Assembly (NCBI RefSeq): GCF_000443995.1
Contig: NZ_AUMC01000010.1
Location: 682,001 to 746,000 of the forward strand
Source of the DNA: Bacteriovorax sp. BAL6_X
Lineage (GTDB): Bacteria > Bdellovibrionota > Bacteriovoracia > Bacteriovoracales > Bacteriovoracaceae
DNA: 64,000 nt
Reading direction: 5' to 3'
Part shown: positions 58,306-64,000 of the stretch, one piece after another
How the letters are laid out: the number at the start of each line of letters is the position of its first letter
How positions within the stretch are numbered: the stretch's first letter is position 1
The notes under the pieces: model-generated
Seen by the model: the letters and a program-made list of their open reading frames with translations, nothing else
What the model was told of the DNA's origin: nothing
The model's database searches: none
Position numbers and translations under genes: made by a program

Positions 58306-59329
58306 AATATCCAAAAGAGATGACATTCAACTAATGAAGGAGATTTTAAAAAATCACCACACCCTAAACAAGGGGAGAGTTTGGTTTGATCTACTTCTTA
58401 ATGCTCTCATTGGGTGGAGTGCTTTCTTCTACACTTGTTTCTATTTTAATATCTTCACTTTCATTATTGCGATTTTCTTTATTTACCGTGGAACTATCTT
58501 AGTTCATGAGGTGAGTCATATTGCGAGAAAGATTAAGGGGTATCGTACCGTTTTCAATATTCTTTTCGGTTGGCCAAACGCTTATCCTGTCTATCTAGGA
58601 GACGCTCACCTTTTTCACCATGGAAAGCAGACCTATGGGACCAAAAGAGATCCAGAGTATAAGTATATTTCAGAGTTTAGCTTTCTAACTTTATCAAGAC
58701 CTCTTATGGCATCAGTTGCACTGCCTATTGTGCAGGTCATTCGCTTTGGGGTGTTTCCCCTTGCTTACCCGCTTTTAAGTAGGGAACAAAAGGTCTGGAT
58801 TTATCAAAATATGTCCACCTTAGCATTCTCCATGGATTATCAGAGACCGATTCGAAACGAAGAAAAAGAGGTTGGCCGTATGGTAAGAAATGATCTTATG
58901 TGTGTTCTCTATAAGGCCATTGTCGGGGGCCTAATTTTTTTCAAACTACTCCCTATGAGCACGATCTGGATTTGGTTTGCTATTGTGGTGATCTCTTCAA
59001 CGCTAAATATGTACCGCGCTCTTTTTAATCATCTCTATACTAATGAGAAGCTAGGGCCCATGAGTTGGGAAGAGCAGCTCTTAGACACTATTACAATAGA
59101 GTCGGGATTTAGTTCATTTTTCGTCTTTGTTAATGGACTTAATTATCACGCTATTCACCATCTCTTTCCTGAGCTTCCCTATACGAATTTGGCCGTCGCT
59201 CACAGGCAATTGATGAAGAAGCTGCCACCGGATCATATTTATAAGAGCAATACTTACTCTAGTATTTTCCATGTTTTAGTGACGTCAATATCCATAAAGA
59301 GATTTAATAAAGAAATAATTAGGCCATAA
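58292..59329 (+). CDS. Fatty acid desaturase-family membrane enzyme
   Basis: 345 residues. Three histidine boxes that bind the di-iron centre are present: HEVSH (around 72), HLFHHGK (around 108) and NYHAIHHLFPELPY (around 290). Membrane helices lie at about 30-65, 130-160 and 208-245. It introduces a double bond or hydroxyl into acyl chains of lipids. No Shine-Dalgarno sequence is visible. A TAGAAC -10-like box at 58283-58288 would start a leaderless mRNA at the second ATG (58295). Confidence 0.88.
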   Translation: MMREVISKRDDIQLMKEILKNHHTLNKGRVWFDLLLNALIGWSAFFYTCFYFNIFTFIIAIFFIYRGTILVHEVSHIARKIKGYRTVFNILFGWPNAYPVYLGDAHLFHHGKQTYGTKRDPEYKYISEFSFLTLSRPLMASVALPIVQVIRFGVFPLAYPLLSREQKVWIYQNMSTLAFSMDYQRPIRNEEKEVGRMVRNDLMCVLYKAIVGGLIFFKLLPMSTIWIWFAIVVISSTLNMYRALFNHLYTNEKLGPMSWEEQLLDTITIESGFSSFFVFVNGLNYHAIHHLFPELPYTNLAVAHRQLMKKLPPDHIYKSNTYSSIFHVLVTSISIKRFNKEIIRP

Positions 59330-59343
59330 GTACAAGCAAAGTG

Positions 59344-59349
59344 TATAAT
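59344..59349 (+). promoter_or_regulatory. Perfect -10 box 6 nt before a start codon (leaderless)
   Basis: TATAAT at 59344-59349 places the predicted start of transcription on or next to the A of ATG 59356. The -35 region is weak (TTAGGC, 59319-59324, 19-bp spacing). No ribosome site precedes the gene. Confidence 0.55.
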
Positions 59350-59355
59350 GTGTGG

Positions 59356-59907
59356 ATGAAACGATTTCTAGTCCTATTAATTTTAATTTCTTCATTTATT
59401 AGTTGTTCTAAGTCAACTCCAGAGGAAACGGTTGAAAGTGTAATTCGTGAAACTTTCTCGGCCAATTTTGAAGAAACTTTCAATTACTATGACCCAGGCT
59501 TTGGGAATCAGCAGCAGATTGCTGATTATCGTGGCTTCGTCAAAGATGTCGTTGCTTGGGAAAAGAATATTAAAAAGACTAAAAAGGAAGTTCTCTCGGC
59601 CATTCAGGGCCTACTTTCATTTAAGGTTGTGGATGTTAAAAAAGAGGGAAGTCGCGCAACTGTTAGAACTATCATTATCGTGCCAGAATTTAACAATAAG
59701 TTTGATATGCAAATTGCCTTACTCAAGTTAACAAGGCCTCCTCTTGTTTCAAATCGTCCCGAAACAAATGCGACGATTATGAAGAATATTAATGATGGCC
59801 AATATACCCTAAAGCCTGTTGAGGTCGTATTTAGTTTAATGAAAAAAGATAAGTGGCGAATAACAGGTGTCACAAATATAAGAGGACTATGGCGCTTTGA
59901 AAATTAA
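59356..59907 (+). CDS. Lipoprotein, unknown
   Basis: 183 residues from ATG 59356; GTG 59341 would include the -10 box. The lipobox SSFISC puts the lipid on Cys17. The mature part reads like an NTF2-type alpha+beta fold (ETVESVIRETFSANFEETFNYYDP early, KVVDVKKEGSRATVRTI and KDKWRITGVTNI strands at the end). NTF2-like is inference. It overlaps the next frame by 11 nt. Confidence 0.78.
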   Translation: MKRFLVLLILISSFISCSKSTPEETVESVIRETFSANFEETFNYYDPGFGNQQQIADYRGFVKDVVAWEKNIKKTKKEVLSAIQGLLSFKVVDVKKEGSRATVRTIIIVPEFNNKFDMQIALLKLTRPPLVSNRPETNATIMKNINDGQYTLKPVEVVFSLMKKDKWRITGVTNIRGLWRFEN

Positions 59908-60220
59908 ACAAATACTTCTATTTATTTGGCTATTCTTTCTTAGTAGTTTTAGTAGTGTTTCTGCTGTTCATTTAAATGATGTAGAGCAATCTAATATATT
60001 CTGGGAATTAAACCAGGCCGTAACTGTCTCTGTTGAGGACCATTCGAGAACTCCGAAGGTATTATCTTTAGAAGACATACCAAGCGAATATATAAGTTTA
60101 AGTGATAATAATATTGGCCTTTCATTATCTTATATTGGCCAATGTAAAACGCTCTTTAGTCCTTATTTATCAAGGCCGTACTTAGGTACTCATTCAGGGC
60201 TAAGCCCTCCATTTTCTTAG
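59897..60220 (+). CDS. Small secreted protein, unknown
   Basis: 107 residues. A TTG start (59897) within the end of the lipoprotein gene gives a clean signal peptide (KIKQILLFIWLFFLSSFSSVSA). The mature protein is short and polar with one cysteine (IGQCKTLF) and ends RPYLGTHSGLSPPFS. The ribosome site is weak (GAGG, about 11 nt upstream), so the exact start is unsure. No family recognised. The small tail-anchored protein gene follows 45 nt downstream. Confidence 0.55.
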   Translation: MKIKQILLFIWLFFLSSFSSVSAVHLNDVEQSNIFWELNQAVTVSVEDHSRTPKVLSLEDIPSEYISLSDNNIGLSLSYIGQCKTLFSPYLSRPYLGTHSGLSPPFS

Positions 60221-60265
60221 TTTAAGAAAGAATTTAAATTTATTTAATTAAAAAATGGAGGATGT

Positions 60266-60436
60266 ATGGATAAGACATCAGTAGGCACATCTACACAAGT
60301 AAAGACGTATGATTATGAAGGAAAAGTCAAAGAATATAACCATGAAGAGAGCTCAACAAGTAATATTGGCCTCTATTTTTGTGTTATTTTGTTTTTGGCG
60401 GTCTTCTTTGGTGTTATCGTTGTTCAAATGAATTGA
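60266..60436 (+). CDS. Small tail-anchored membrane protein
   Basis: 56 residues. The start has an excellent site (GGAGG just before, at 60257-60261). Residues 1-34 are polar (KTSVGTSTQVKTYDYEGK, then KEYNHEESSTS); residues 35-53 form one hydrophobic helix (IGLYFCVILFLAVFFGVIVV) ending QMN. It should sit in the inner membrane with its N-terminus in the cytoplasm. A terminator follows. The function is unknown; expression seems high from the ribosome site. Confidence 0.65.
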   Translation: MDKTSVGTSTQVKTYDYEGKVKEYNHEESSTSNIGLYFCVILFLAVFFGVIVVQMN

Positions 60437-60456
60437 ATATGAATATTCAATAGCTT

Positions 60457-60480
60457 AAGGGGGCATTGCCCCCTTGTTTA
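60457..60480 (+). terminator. Intrinsic terminator
   Basis: AAGGGGGC (60457-60464) pairs with GCCCCCTT (60468-60475) around ATT and is followed by GTTTA. It ends the lipoprotein/small protein operon. Confidence 0.85.
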
Positions 60481-60569
60481 AAATCTAATCATCATAATAA
60501 TTATTACCGACTTTATACAATTACGAACCAATTACTGATAGATTCAAAAAAAATTTGATGAGGTTCAAT

Positions 60570-60974
60570 ATGAAAATTACACTAGTCGCATTACTTGCTC
60601 TTATTTCTCTTAATTCATCTGCTGCTAAGTTAGCGGGTAACTATGAAAGTTCAAGCGGGTGCACTGTCTCTATCGAATGTGATGAGGGATATTGTCATGC
60701 AACTGTTGATCGTGGAGATAAGTCACTTGTTTTAGAAGGTGAGCTAGAAACAGATAAATCTGATGAGTTTAGATTATACCGTCAGTATACTGGTGTTGAG
60801 AAGCGCTGGTTTCATGATGATGAATATACCGGATTTAATGATCTTGTTTTAGAGAAGCAAAGAAACGGAAAGTTTATGGTTGATTCTCTATCTTCAAAAT
60901 ACAATCTCTTTCCACATTTTCCAAAGAAAGAGAGAAATATTATCGTTTGTAAAAACCTAGTTAAAGTAGAATAA
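60570..60974 (+). CDS. Small secreted protein, unknown
   Basis: 134 residues. ATG 60570 has GAGG six bases upstream, which rules out the longer frame from TTG 60555. The signal peptide is MKITLVALLALISLNSSAA. The mature part of about 115 residues has four cysteines (SSGCTVSIECDEGYCHATV, then IIVCKNL), likely two disulfides, and a strand-rich lipocalin-like start (LAGNYESSSGC) without the GxW motif. No family recognised. It shares its terminator with the convergent gene. Confidence 0.7.
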   Translation: MKITLVALLALISLNSSAAKLAGNYESSSGCTVSIECDEGYCHATVDRGDKSLVLEGELETDKSDEFRLYRQYTGVEKRWFHDDEYTGFNDLVLEKQRNGKFMVDSLSSKYNLFPHFPKKERNIIVCKNLVKVE

Positions 60975-60976
60975 AA

Positions 60977-61004
60977 AAGGGCCAGAGTCTGGCCCTTCTT
61001 TTTT
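60977..61004. terminator. Bidirectional terminator
   Basis: AAGGGCCAGA (60977-60986) and TCTGGCCCTT (60988-60997) are perfect 10-bp arms around one base. An A-run lies on the left and a T-run on the right, so it serves both the secreted protein gene (+) and the FAS1-lipocalin gene (-). Confidence 0.92.
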
Positions 61005-62082
61005 AAAATATCACGTCGGCTTCAACTGGATCTGTAATGACAACGTCATCGTCATTACTATCTCCAACTGTAGTATCAGTTGTATCTGTTGGTTCAACTA
61101 CTTCATATACAGGAGTTCTATTGATGTACTCCGGTCTAAAACCTTGATCAACTGCAATTTGTACTAGCTCTTCATACTTTGATTCAGCAATTTCTCTTTC
61201 ACGAGTCAGAATAAAGAGTGTATTTCTATCTCTATCCGCTACGATTGCTTCAGTGTATTCTTCATCGAGGTGGATGATTTGGTAATCACCGCCTCCAACT
61301 CCAAAGTATCCAAGAAGTGGCACAAAGCTAACCTTAAGTTTTGCATTTGAAATCTCATCAACTACTTTTGCGTACGCTTTATCAACTTTTTCTTTACCGT
61401 TAACTAACTGACAAGAATTCTTTACTCTAATTCTATGGTGTTTGAGAGAATACTCTGCCTTTGTTCCCTGACATCTTAAGTTGAAGAATGCAGCGTATGC
61501 ACCCTGTTGGTACCAAGTCCCTAGGTAGCGAGAAAGGTCAACATACTCAACTGTTTGGAAGTTATTTGCAGGAAGCTCTTCTGATGGCATAAGGACTTCA
61601 TTGATTTCATGAACAATGATATTTCTATCGTGCTTCTTAATTGTTCCAAGACGTAATGTGCTTGAGTTTAGAATAAACTCTTCACTATCTTGATCCACTA
61701 GGATAACTCTTCCGTGAAATGTCTTAACTTCTTTCTTCTGTCTAAGATCTTTCTTAGTAAAGCGTCCGTATCCAATATGATATAGAAGTAGCTTTCTAAG
61801 CTCGAGTGGGTTTGCTAGAAGATACTCAACCGTCTCAGGAGGTAGTTTAGCAAATGCCTCATCGTTAGGAGCAAAGATTGTGATCGGGTGATCGATTGTT
61901 ACAATATCGTCAAGGCCTGCAATTCGGGCAGCGCTTAAGAAATTTCTAAAGCGTCTAGTATGCTTCATTGCACCTACTGTTTCTGTTGTTGATAGTTTTG
62001 CCTCTTTTGCACTTTTTCTATCTGCTAAGGCAGTGTTAAAGAAAAGTGGTAGCGCGGCAAAAAAGAATAATACTTTTTTCAT
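61003..62082 (-). CDS. Secreted fasciclin (FAS1)-lipocalin (Blc) fusion
   Basis: 359 residues. ATG 62082 follows GGGAGGA; an earlier frame from 62094 would contain that site. After the signal peptide (ending NTALA) comes a FAS1 domain (about 30-165: FLSAARIAGLDDIVTIDHP, TIFAPNDEAFAKLP, LLLYHIGYGRF, IIVHEINEVLMP). Then a lipocalin of the bacterial Blc type (about 180-315: RYLGTWYQQGAYAAFF, CQGTKAEYSL, FILTRER), with the GxW motif. The tail is acidic and Thr/Asp-rich (DTTDTTVGDSNDDD). FAS1 domains bind cells or matrices, lipocalins bind lipids. The combination is unusual. Confidence 0.88.
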   Translation of the reverse strand: MKKVLFFFAALPLFFNTALADRKSAKEAKLSTTETVGAMKHTRRFRNFLSAARIAGLDDIVTIDHPITIFAPNDEAFAKLPPETVEYLLANPLELRKLLLYHIGYGRFTKKDLRQKKEVKTFHGRVILVDQDSEEFILNSSTLRLGTIKKHDRNIIVHEINEVLMPSEELPANNFQTVEYVDLSRYLGTWYQQGAYAAFFNLRCQGTKAEYSLKHHRIRVKNSCQLVNGKEKVDKAYAKVVDEISNAKLKVSFVPLLGYFGVGGGDYQIIHLDEEYTEAIVADRDRNTLFILTREREIAESKYEELVQIAVDQGFRPEYINRTPVYEVVEPTDTTDTTVGDSNDDDVVITDPVEADVIF

Positions 62083-62169
62083 GAATCCTCCCATAAGTTA
62101 TGGAGGAGAATGTATCTTTATATTAACAATTTAGGAGTTTAAGTTTGGTTAAGAAAGGTTATGGCGAGT

Positions 62170-62197
62170 TAAAGAGAAGGGCCAATAACTTGGCCCC
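62170..62197 (-). terminator. Intrinsic terminator of the FKBP gene
   Basis: On the minus strand GGGCCAA and TTGGCCC (62196-62190 and 62185-62179) form a 7-bp stem with a four-base loop and are followed by TTCTCTTT. It lies right behind the FKBP stop codon. Confidence 0.82.
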
Positions 62198-62205
62198 CAT
62201 TAAAC

Positions 62206-62811
62206 TTATACGTTTGCTTTAATAAGTTGTACTTTAAAGATAAGAGTTGAGTGTGGAGGAATCTTAGCTCCTGCACCGTGCTCACCATAAGCAAGCTCAG
62301 AAGGGATTGTTAATTCCCAAGAGTCACCCTCTTTCATTAGTTGAAGAGCTTCTGTCCAACCTTTGATCACACCACCAACTGGGAATTGAATTGTTTGTCC
62401 TCTTTGGAATGAAGAGTCAAATACAGTTCCATCAATTAGTTTTCCTTCATAGTGAACTTCTACAGTAGACTCAGCAGTTGGAGTTGCACCAGTTCCTGCT
62501 TCTAGTACTTTATATTGAAGACCTGAAGCCGTTGTTGTAACACCTTCAGCTGCTTTATTTGTTTCAAGGTAGGCACGACCTTCTTCAGCTAGTTTATTAG
62601 CTGCTTCAGCAAGTTGTCTTGCCATATGCTCTTGGAACTCAGTCATTGTTTTTTGAGTTTCTTCAGCTGAAAGAGTGCTTTCTTCACCTTTCATTGCAGA
62701 TGCTACTGCATTTGCGAAAATTTCAGCATTGATTTCCATTCCTTGTGCAACAAAATCAGAACCAATTTGGCGACCGATAATGTAGCTTACTTTTTCCATA
62801 TGAGTTTCCAT
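62206..62811 (-). CDS. fklB: FKBP-type peptidyl-prolyl isomerase (FklB-like)
   Basis: 201 residues from ATG 62811, behind AAGGG; a longer frame from 62853 has no site and adds residues foreign to the family. The N-terminal helical dimer domain (VSYIIGRQIGSDFVAQG, up to about 90) is followed by the FKBP domain (GLQYKVLEAGTG, VEVHYEGKLIDGTVFDSS, FPVGGVIKGWTEAL, SELAYGEHGAGAKIPPHS, LIFKVQLIK). There is no signal peptide, so it is cytoplasmic like E. coli FklB. It speeds folding of proline bonds. Confidence 0.93.
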   Translation of the reverse strand: METHMEKVSYIIGRQIGSDFVAQGMEINAEIFANAVASAMKGEESTLSAEETQKTMTEFQEHMARQLAEAANKLAEEGRAYLETNKAAEGVTTTASGLQYKVLEAGTGATPTAESTVEVHYEGKLIDGTVFDSSFQRGQTIQFPVGGVIKGWTEALQLMKEGDSWELTIPSELAYGEHGAGAKIPPHSTLIFKVQLIKANV

Positions 62812-62871
62812 TAAATACCCTTTGTTTGATTGTATTTTACTAGTTGATGGCACCTTAACATCTAGTCATAC

Positions 62872-63092
62872 GGTACGTCGATACTTTTCGATATATCAGT
62901 TACTTATCACTTTCGTCCTTTCTAAGTCTGATAAATCTTGAGTTTGTTTTAAGCTAGACTAATATGTTTTACTTTTTCATATCAGTAATACTTACTTTCA
63001 TAAGAGTTTATGATGATTGAAGTTGATTAACAGCAATATCCTTGGCCAGTAACTTCGTAAGTTGTGGAATTGTCGAAAAGTATCGACGTACC
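62872..63092. repeat. 221-bp element bounded by a perfect 20-bp inverted repeat
   Basis: GGTACGTCGATACTTTTCGA (62872-62891) recurs as its exact reverse complement at 63073-63092. The 181 bp between are AT-rich and hold no gene. The right end stops 4 nt before the stop codon of the HEIGH protease gene, and the left end lies 61 nt upstream of the fklB start. Each arm contains CGATACTTTTCGAT-like self-complementarity. No clear target-site duplication flanks it. A MITE-like element or a two-site regulator target are both possible. Confidence 0.8.
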
Positions 63093-63096
63093 TCTA

Positions 63097-63864
63097 TCAG
63101 CGTAATGTTCCGTTTTTCTCACCAGTTGGATACCAACACTCAGGACGTTCTAGGTCTAAAACTCCATTGATCATTGTGTCAAAGCGGCATTGGGCCTCAG
63201 GATAGAATGATGGGTCAGTGTTAAGTTCTGTGGCCACATTTGAAGAAAATGTCTCAAAACTCACTTCATCACCAAGGCTTTTAAAGAAGGCCTGATCGGC
63301 TTCCATAGCAGTTAGAAGTCTAAGACAAGTAAAGTACTCGTGCTTGTCTTGCTTTGAGCATAGCTCCTTATAAATAGGTTTCTCTTTTACTTCACGAAGT
63401 TGCGGAAGATACTTAAAGACAATTGCTAAACAATCTTTCGTTGCAAAATAATCAGACTGTCCTTCCATTGAAGAGTGATAGCCCATATTCATTGGATCAT
63501 CTTTCTTAGGCGCACCACCAATTCCGTGGCCGATCTCATGACATGCCGTTAGAGCAAGACCGTCAGGAGTCATTCCCGCAAGTCGAGCAAAGCCACCCAT
63601 TAAGTAAATTCGGTGTTCAATTTGGGAGCTTTCATTTGTTGCCTGAACATATGAGGCATGAACCATATCAATATCCCACCAATATGAGGCAGGTAAACCT
63701 ACTATTGGTAAGTTAATTTGCAAAACTTCATTTTGTGATGGAGCAAGTTCGCTATAAGCTTGATAGAGAGCTTCTTTGACTTGCTCGTATTCGTCCTTGC
63801 TAACGGCCGCAAAGACTGACTTTGTTAATGTAAATAAACAAACTAAAAGGATTAATTTTTTCAT
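63097..63864 (-). CDS. Secreted zinc metalloprotease candidate (HEIGH motif)
   Basis: 255 residues with a signal peptide (ending VFAA). The zinc site HEIGHGIGG (H109, E110, H113) and a third ligand in SSMEGQSDYFA (E134) form a gluzincin-like HExxH...E pattern. Several cysteines follow (DCLAIVF, ELCSKQ, TCLRLL, AQCRFD, ECWYPTG), as expected for a secreted enzyme. It could act on its own envelope or on other cells. Neighbouring genes do not reveal a substrate. Confidence 0.82.
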   Translation of the reverse strand: MKKLILLVCLFTLTKSVFAAVSKDEYEQVKEALYQAYSELAPSQNEVLQINLPIVGLPASYWWDIDMVHASYVQATNESSQIEHRIYLMGGFARLAGMTPDGLALTACHEIGHGIGGAPKKDDPMNMGYHSSMEGQSDYFATKDCLAIVFKYLPQLREVKEKPIYKELCSKQDKHEYFTCLRLLTAMEADQAFFKSLGDEVSFETFSSNVATELNTDPSFYPEAQCRFDTMINGVLDLERPECWYPTGEKNGTLR

Positions 63865-63934
63865 GACAAGGTTCTACCTAGATTTCGAATATTGAACAAG
63901 ATATCGGGTAAAATTTCATTAAATAGGAGACTTT

Positions 63935-64000
63935 ATGTACCACGAAGTACTTGATTTTTGGTTTGATGAGCTTACCGACGAGCAAAAGTGGATAAAGGAT
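63935..64000 (+). CDS. DUF924-family protein, 5' part only
   Basis: The ATG at 63935 follows AGGAG. The 22 codons inside the window give MYHEVLDFWFDELTDEQKWI and run off the right edge. VLDFWFDEL is the typical start of DUF924 proteins, a helical family of unknown function. Short evidence, so moderate confidence. Confidence 0.65.
   Translation, partial: MYHEVLDFWFDELTDEQKWIKD

Noticed and set aside
1-64000. tRNA, rRNA, CRISPR arrays and insertion sequences
   Set aside because: I looked for cloverleaf arms, regular short repeats and transposase motifs and found none that hold up.

Overview
The window reads as a stretch of chromosome from an AT-rich Gram-negative bacterium. There are many signal peptides, lipoboxes, outer-membrane beta-barrels and periplasmic enzymes. 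The style of the proteins (S74 tail-fibre-like proteins, many small secreted proteins of unknown role, DUF4105 and FKBP proteins) suggests a marine Bdellovibrio-like predator of the Bacteriovorax/Halobacteriovorax type. That assignment is inference; no rRNA or other marker gene is present to prove it. I see no tRNA, rRNA, CRISPR array, insertion sequence or prophage module.

Layout. 0-1.2 kb: the 3' end of an S74 chaperone-domain protein and a small secreted protein. 1.3-10.2 kb: one copper-export operon under a clear CsoR-type operator (CopZ, CopA, CsoR, CusC-, CusB- and CusA-like proteins, DUF3347), with genes packed by 4-8 nt overlaps. 10.2-12.7 kb: a membrane protein, a beta-barrel, an ankyrin protein and a small secreted protein. 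12.8-22.1 kb: an iron locus with a secreted protein, a PepSY protein, an MFS exporter, a fused NIS synthetase-acetyltransferase, a second NIS synthetase, a lysine N6-hydroxylase and a beta-barrel related to the one at 10.8 kb. The gene set predicts an aerobactin-like siderophore. 22.1-24.6 kb (minus): an aspartoacylase-type deacylase paired with an ATP-grasp-like protein. 24.8-30.8 kb: proBAC, an SSS transporter preceded by a six-codon leader ORF, an MscS channel and two small ORFs. 30.9-36.5 kb: a LysR regulator, an MltD-like transglycosylase with three LysM repeats, and a zinc-uptake operon lacking its ATPase gene.

36.7-40.2 kb: a cold-shock protein, a small membrane protein, a DsbB-like protein with a large extra domain, and RlmN. 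40.3-43.3 kb: glutathionyl-hydroquinone reductase, pirin and a Bcr/CflA exporter, which look like a quinone/electrophile detoxification operon. 43.3-45.9 kb: PAP2, a beta-barrel and a DUF6279 lipoprotein whose tail overlaps a convergent barrel gene. 45.8-51.0 kb (minus): a block of secreted proteins comprising two different candidate permuted papain-like enzymes, two tandem paralogues and the barrel, whose ribosome-binding site is locked in a hairpin. 51.1-58.2 kb: DUF5522, YebC, a TlpA-like thioredoxin, SlyX-SelO, DUF4430, SrkA and Acs. 58.3-64 kb: a desaturase, small secreted proteins, a FAS1-lipocalin fusion, FklB, a 221-bp element bounded by a perfect 20-bp inverted repeat, a HEIGH metalloprotease and the start of a DUF924 gene.

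Two sequence-level patterns stand out. Several genes with no Shine-Dalgarno sequence have a -10 hexamer 6-7 nt before the start codon, which predicts leaderless mRNAs (srkA, the lipoprotein at 59.36 kb, the mltD-like gene, the first zinc-operon gene, perhaps the desaturase). Most other genes have strong AGGAG-type sites, and these sites move several start codons downstream of the longest possible ORF.
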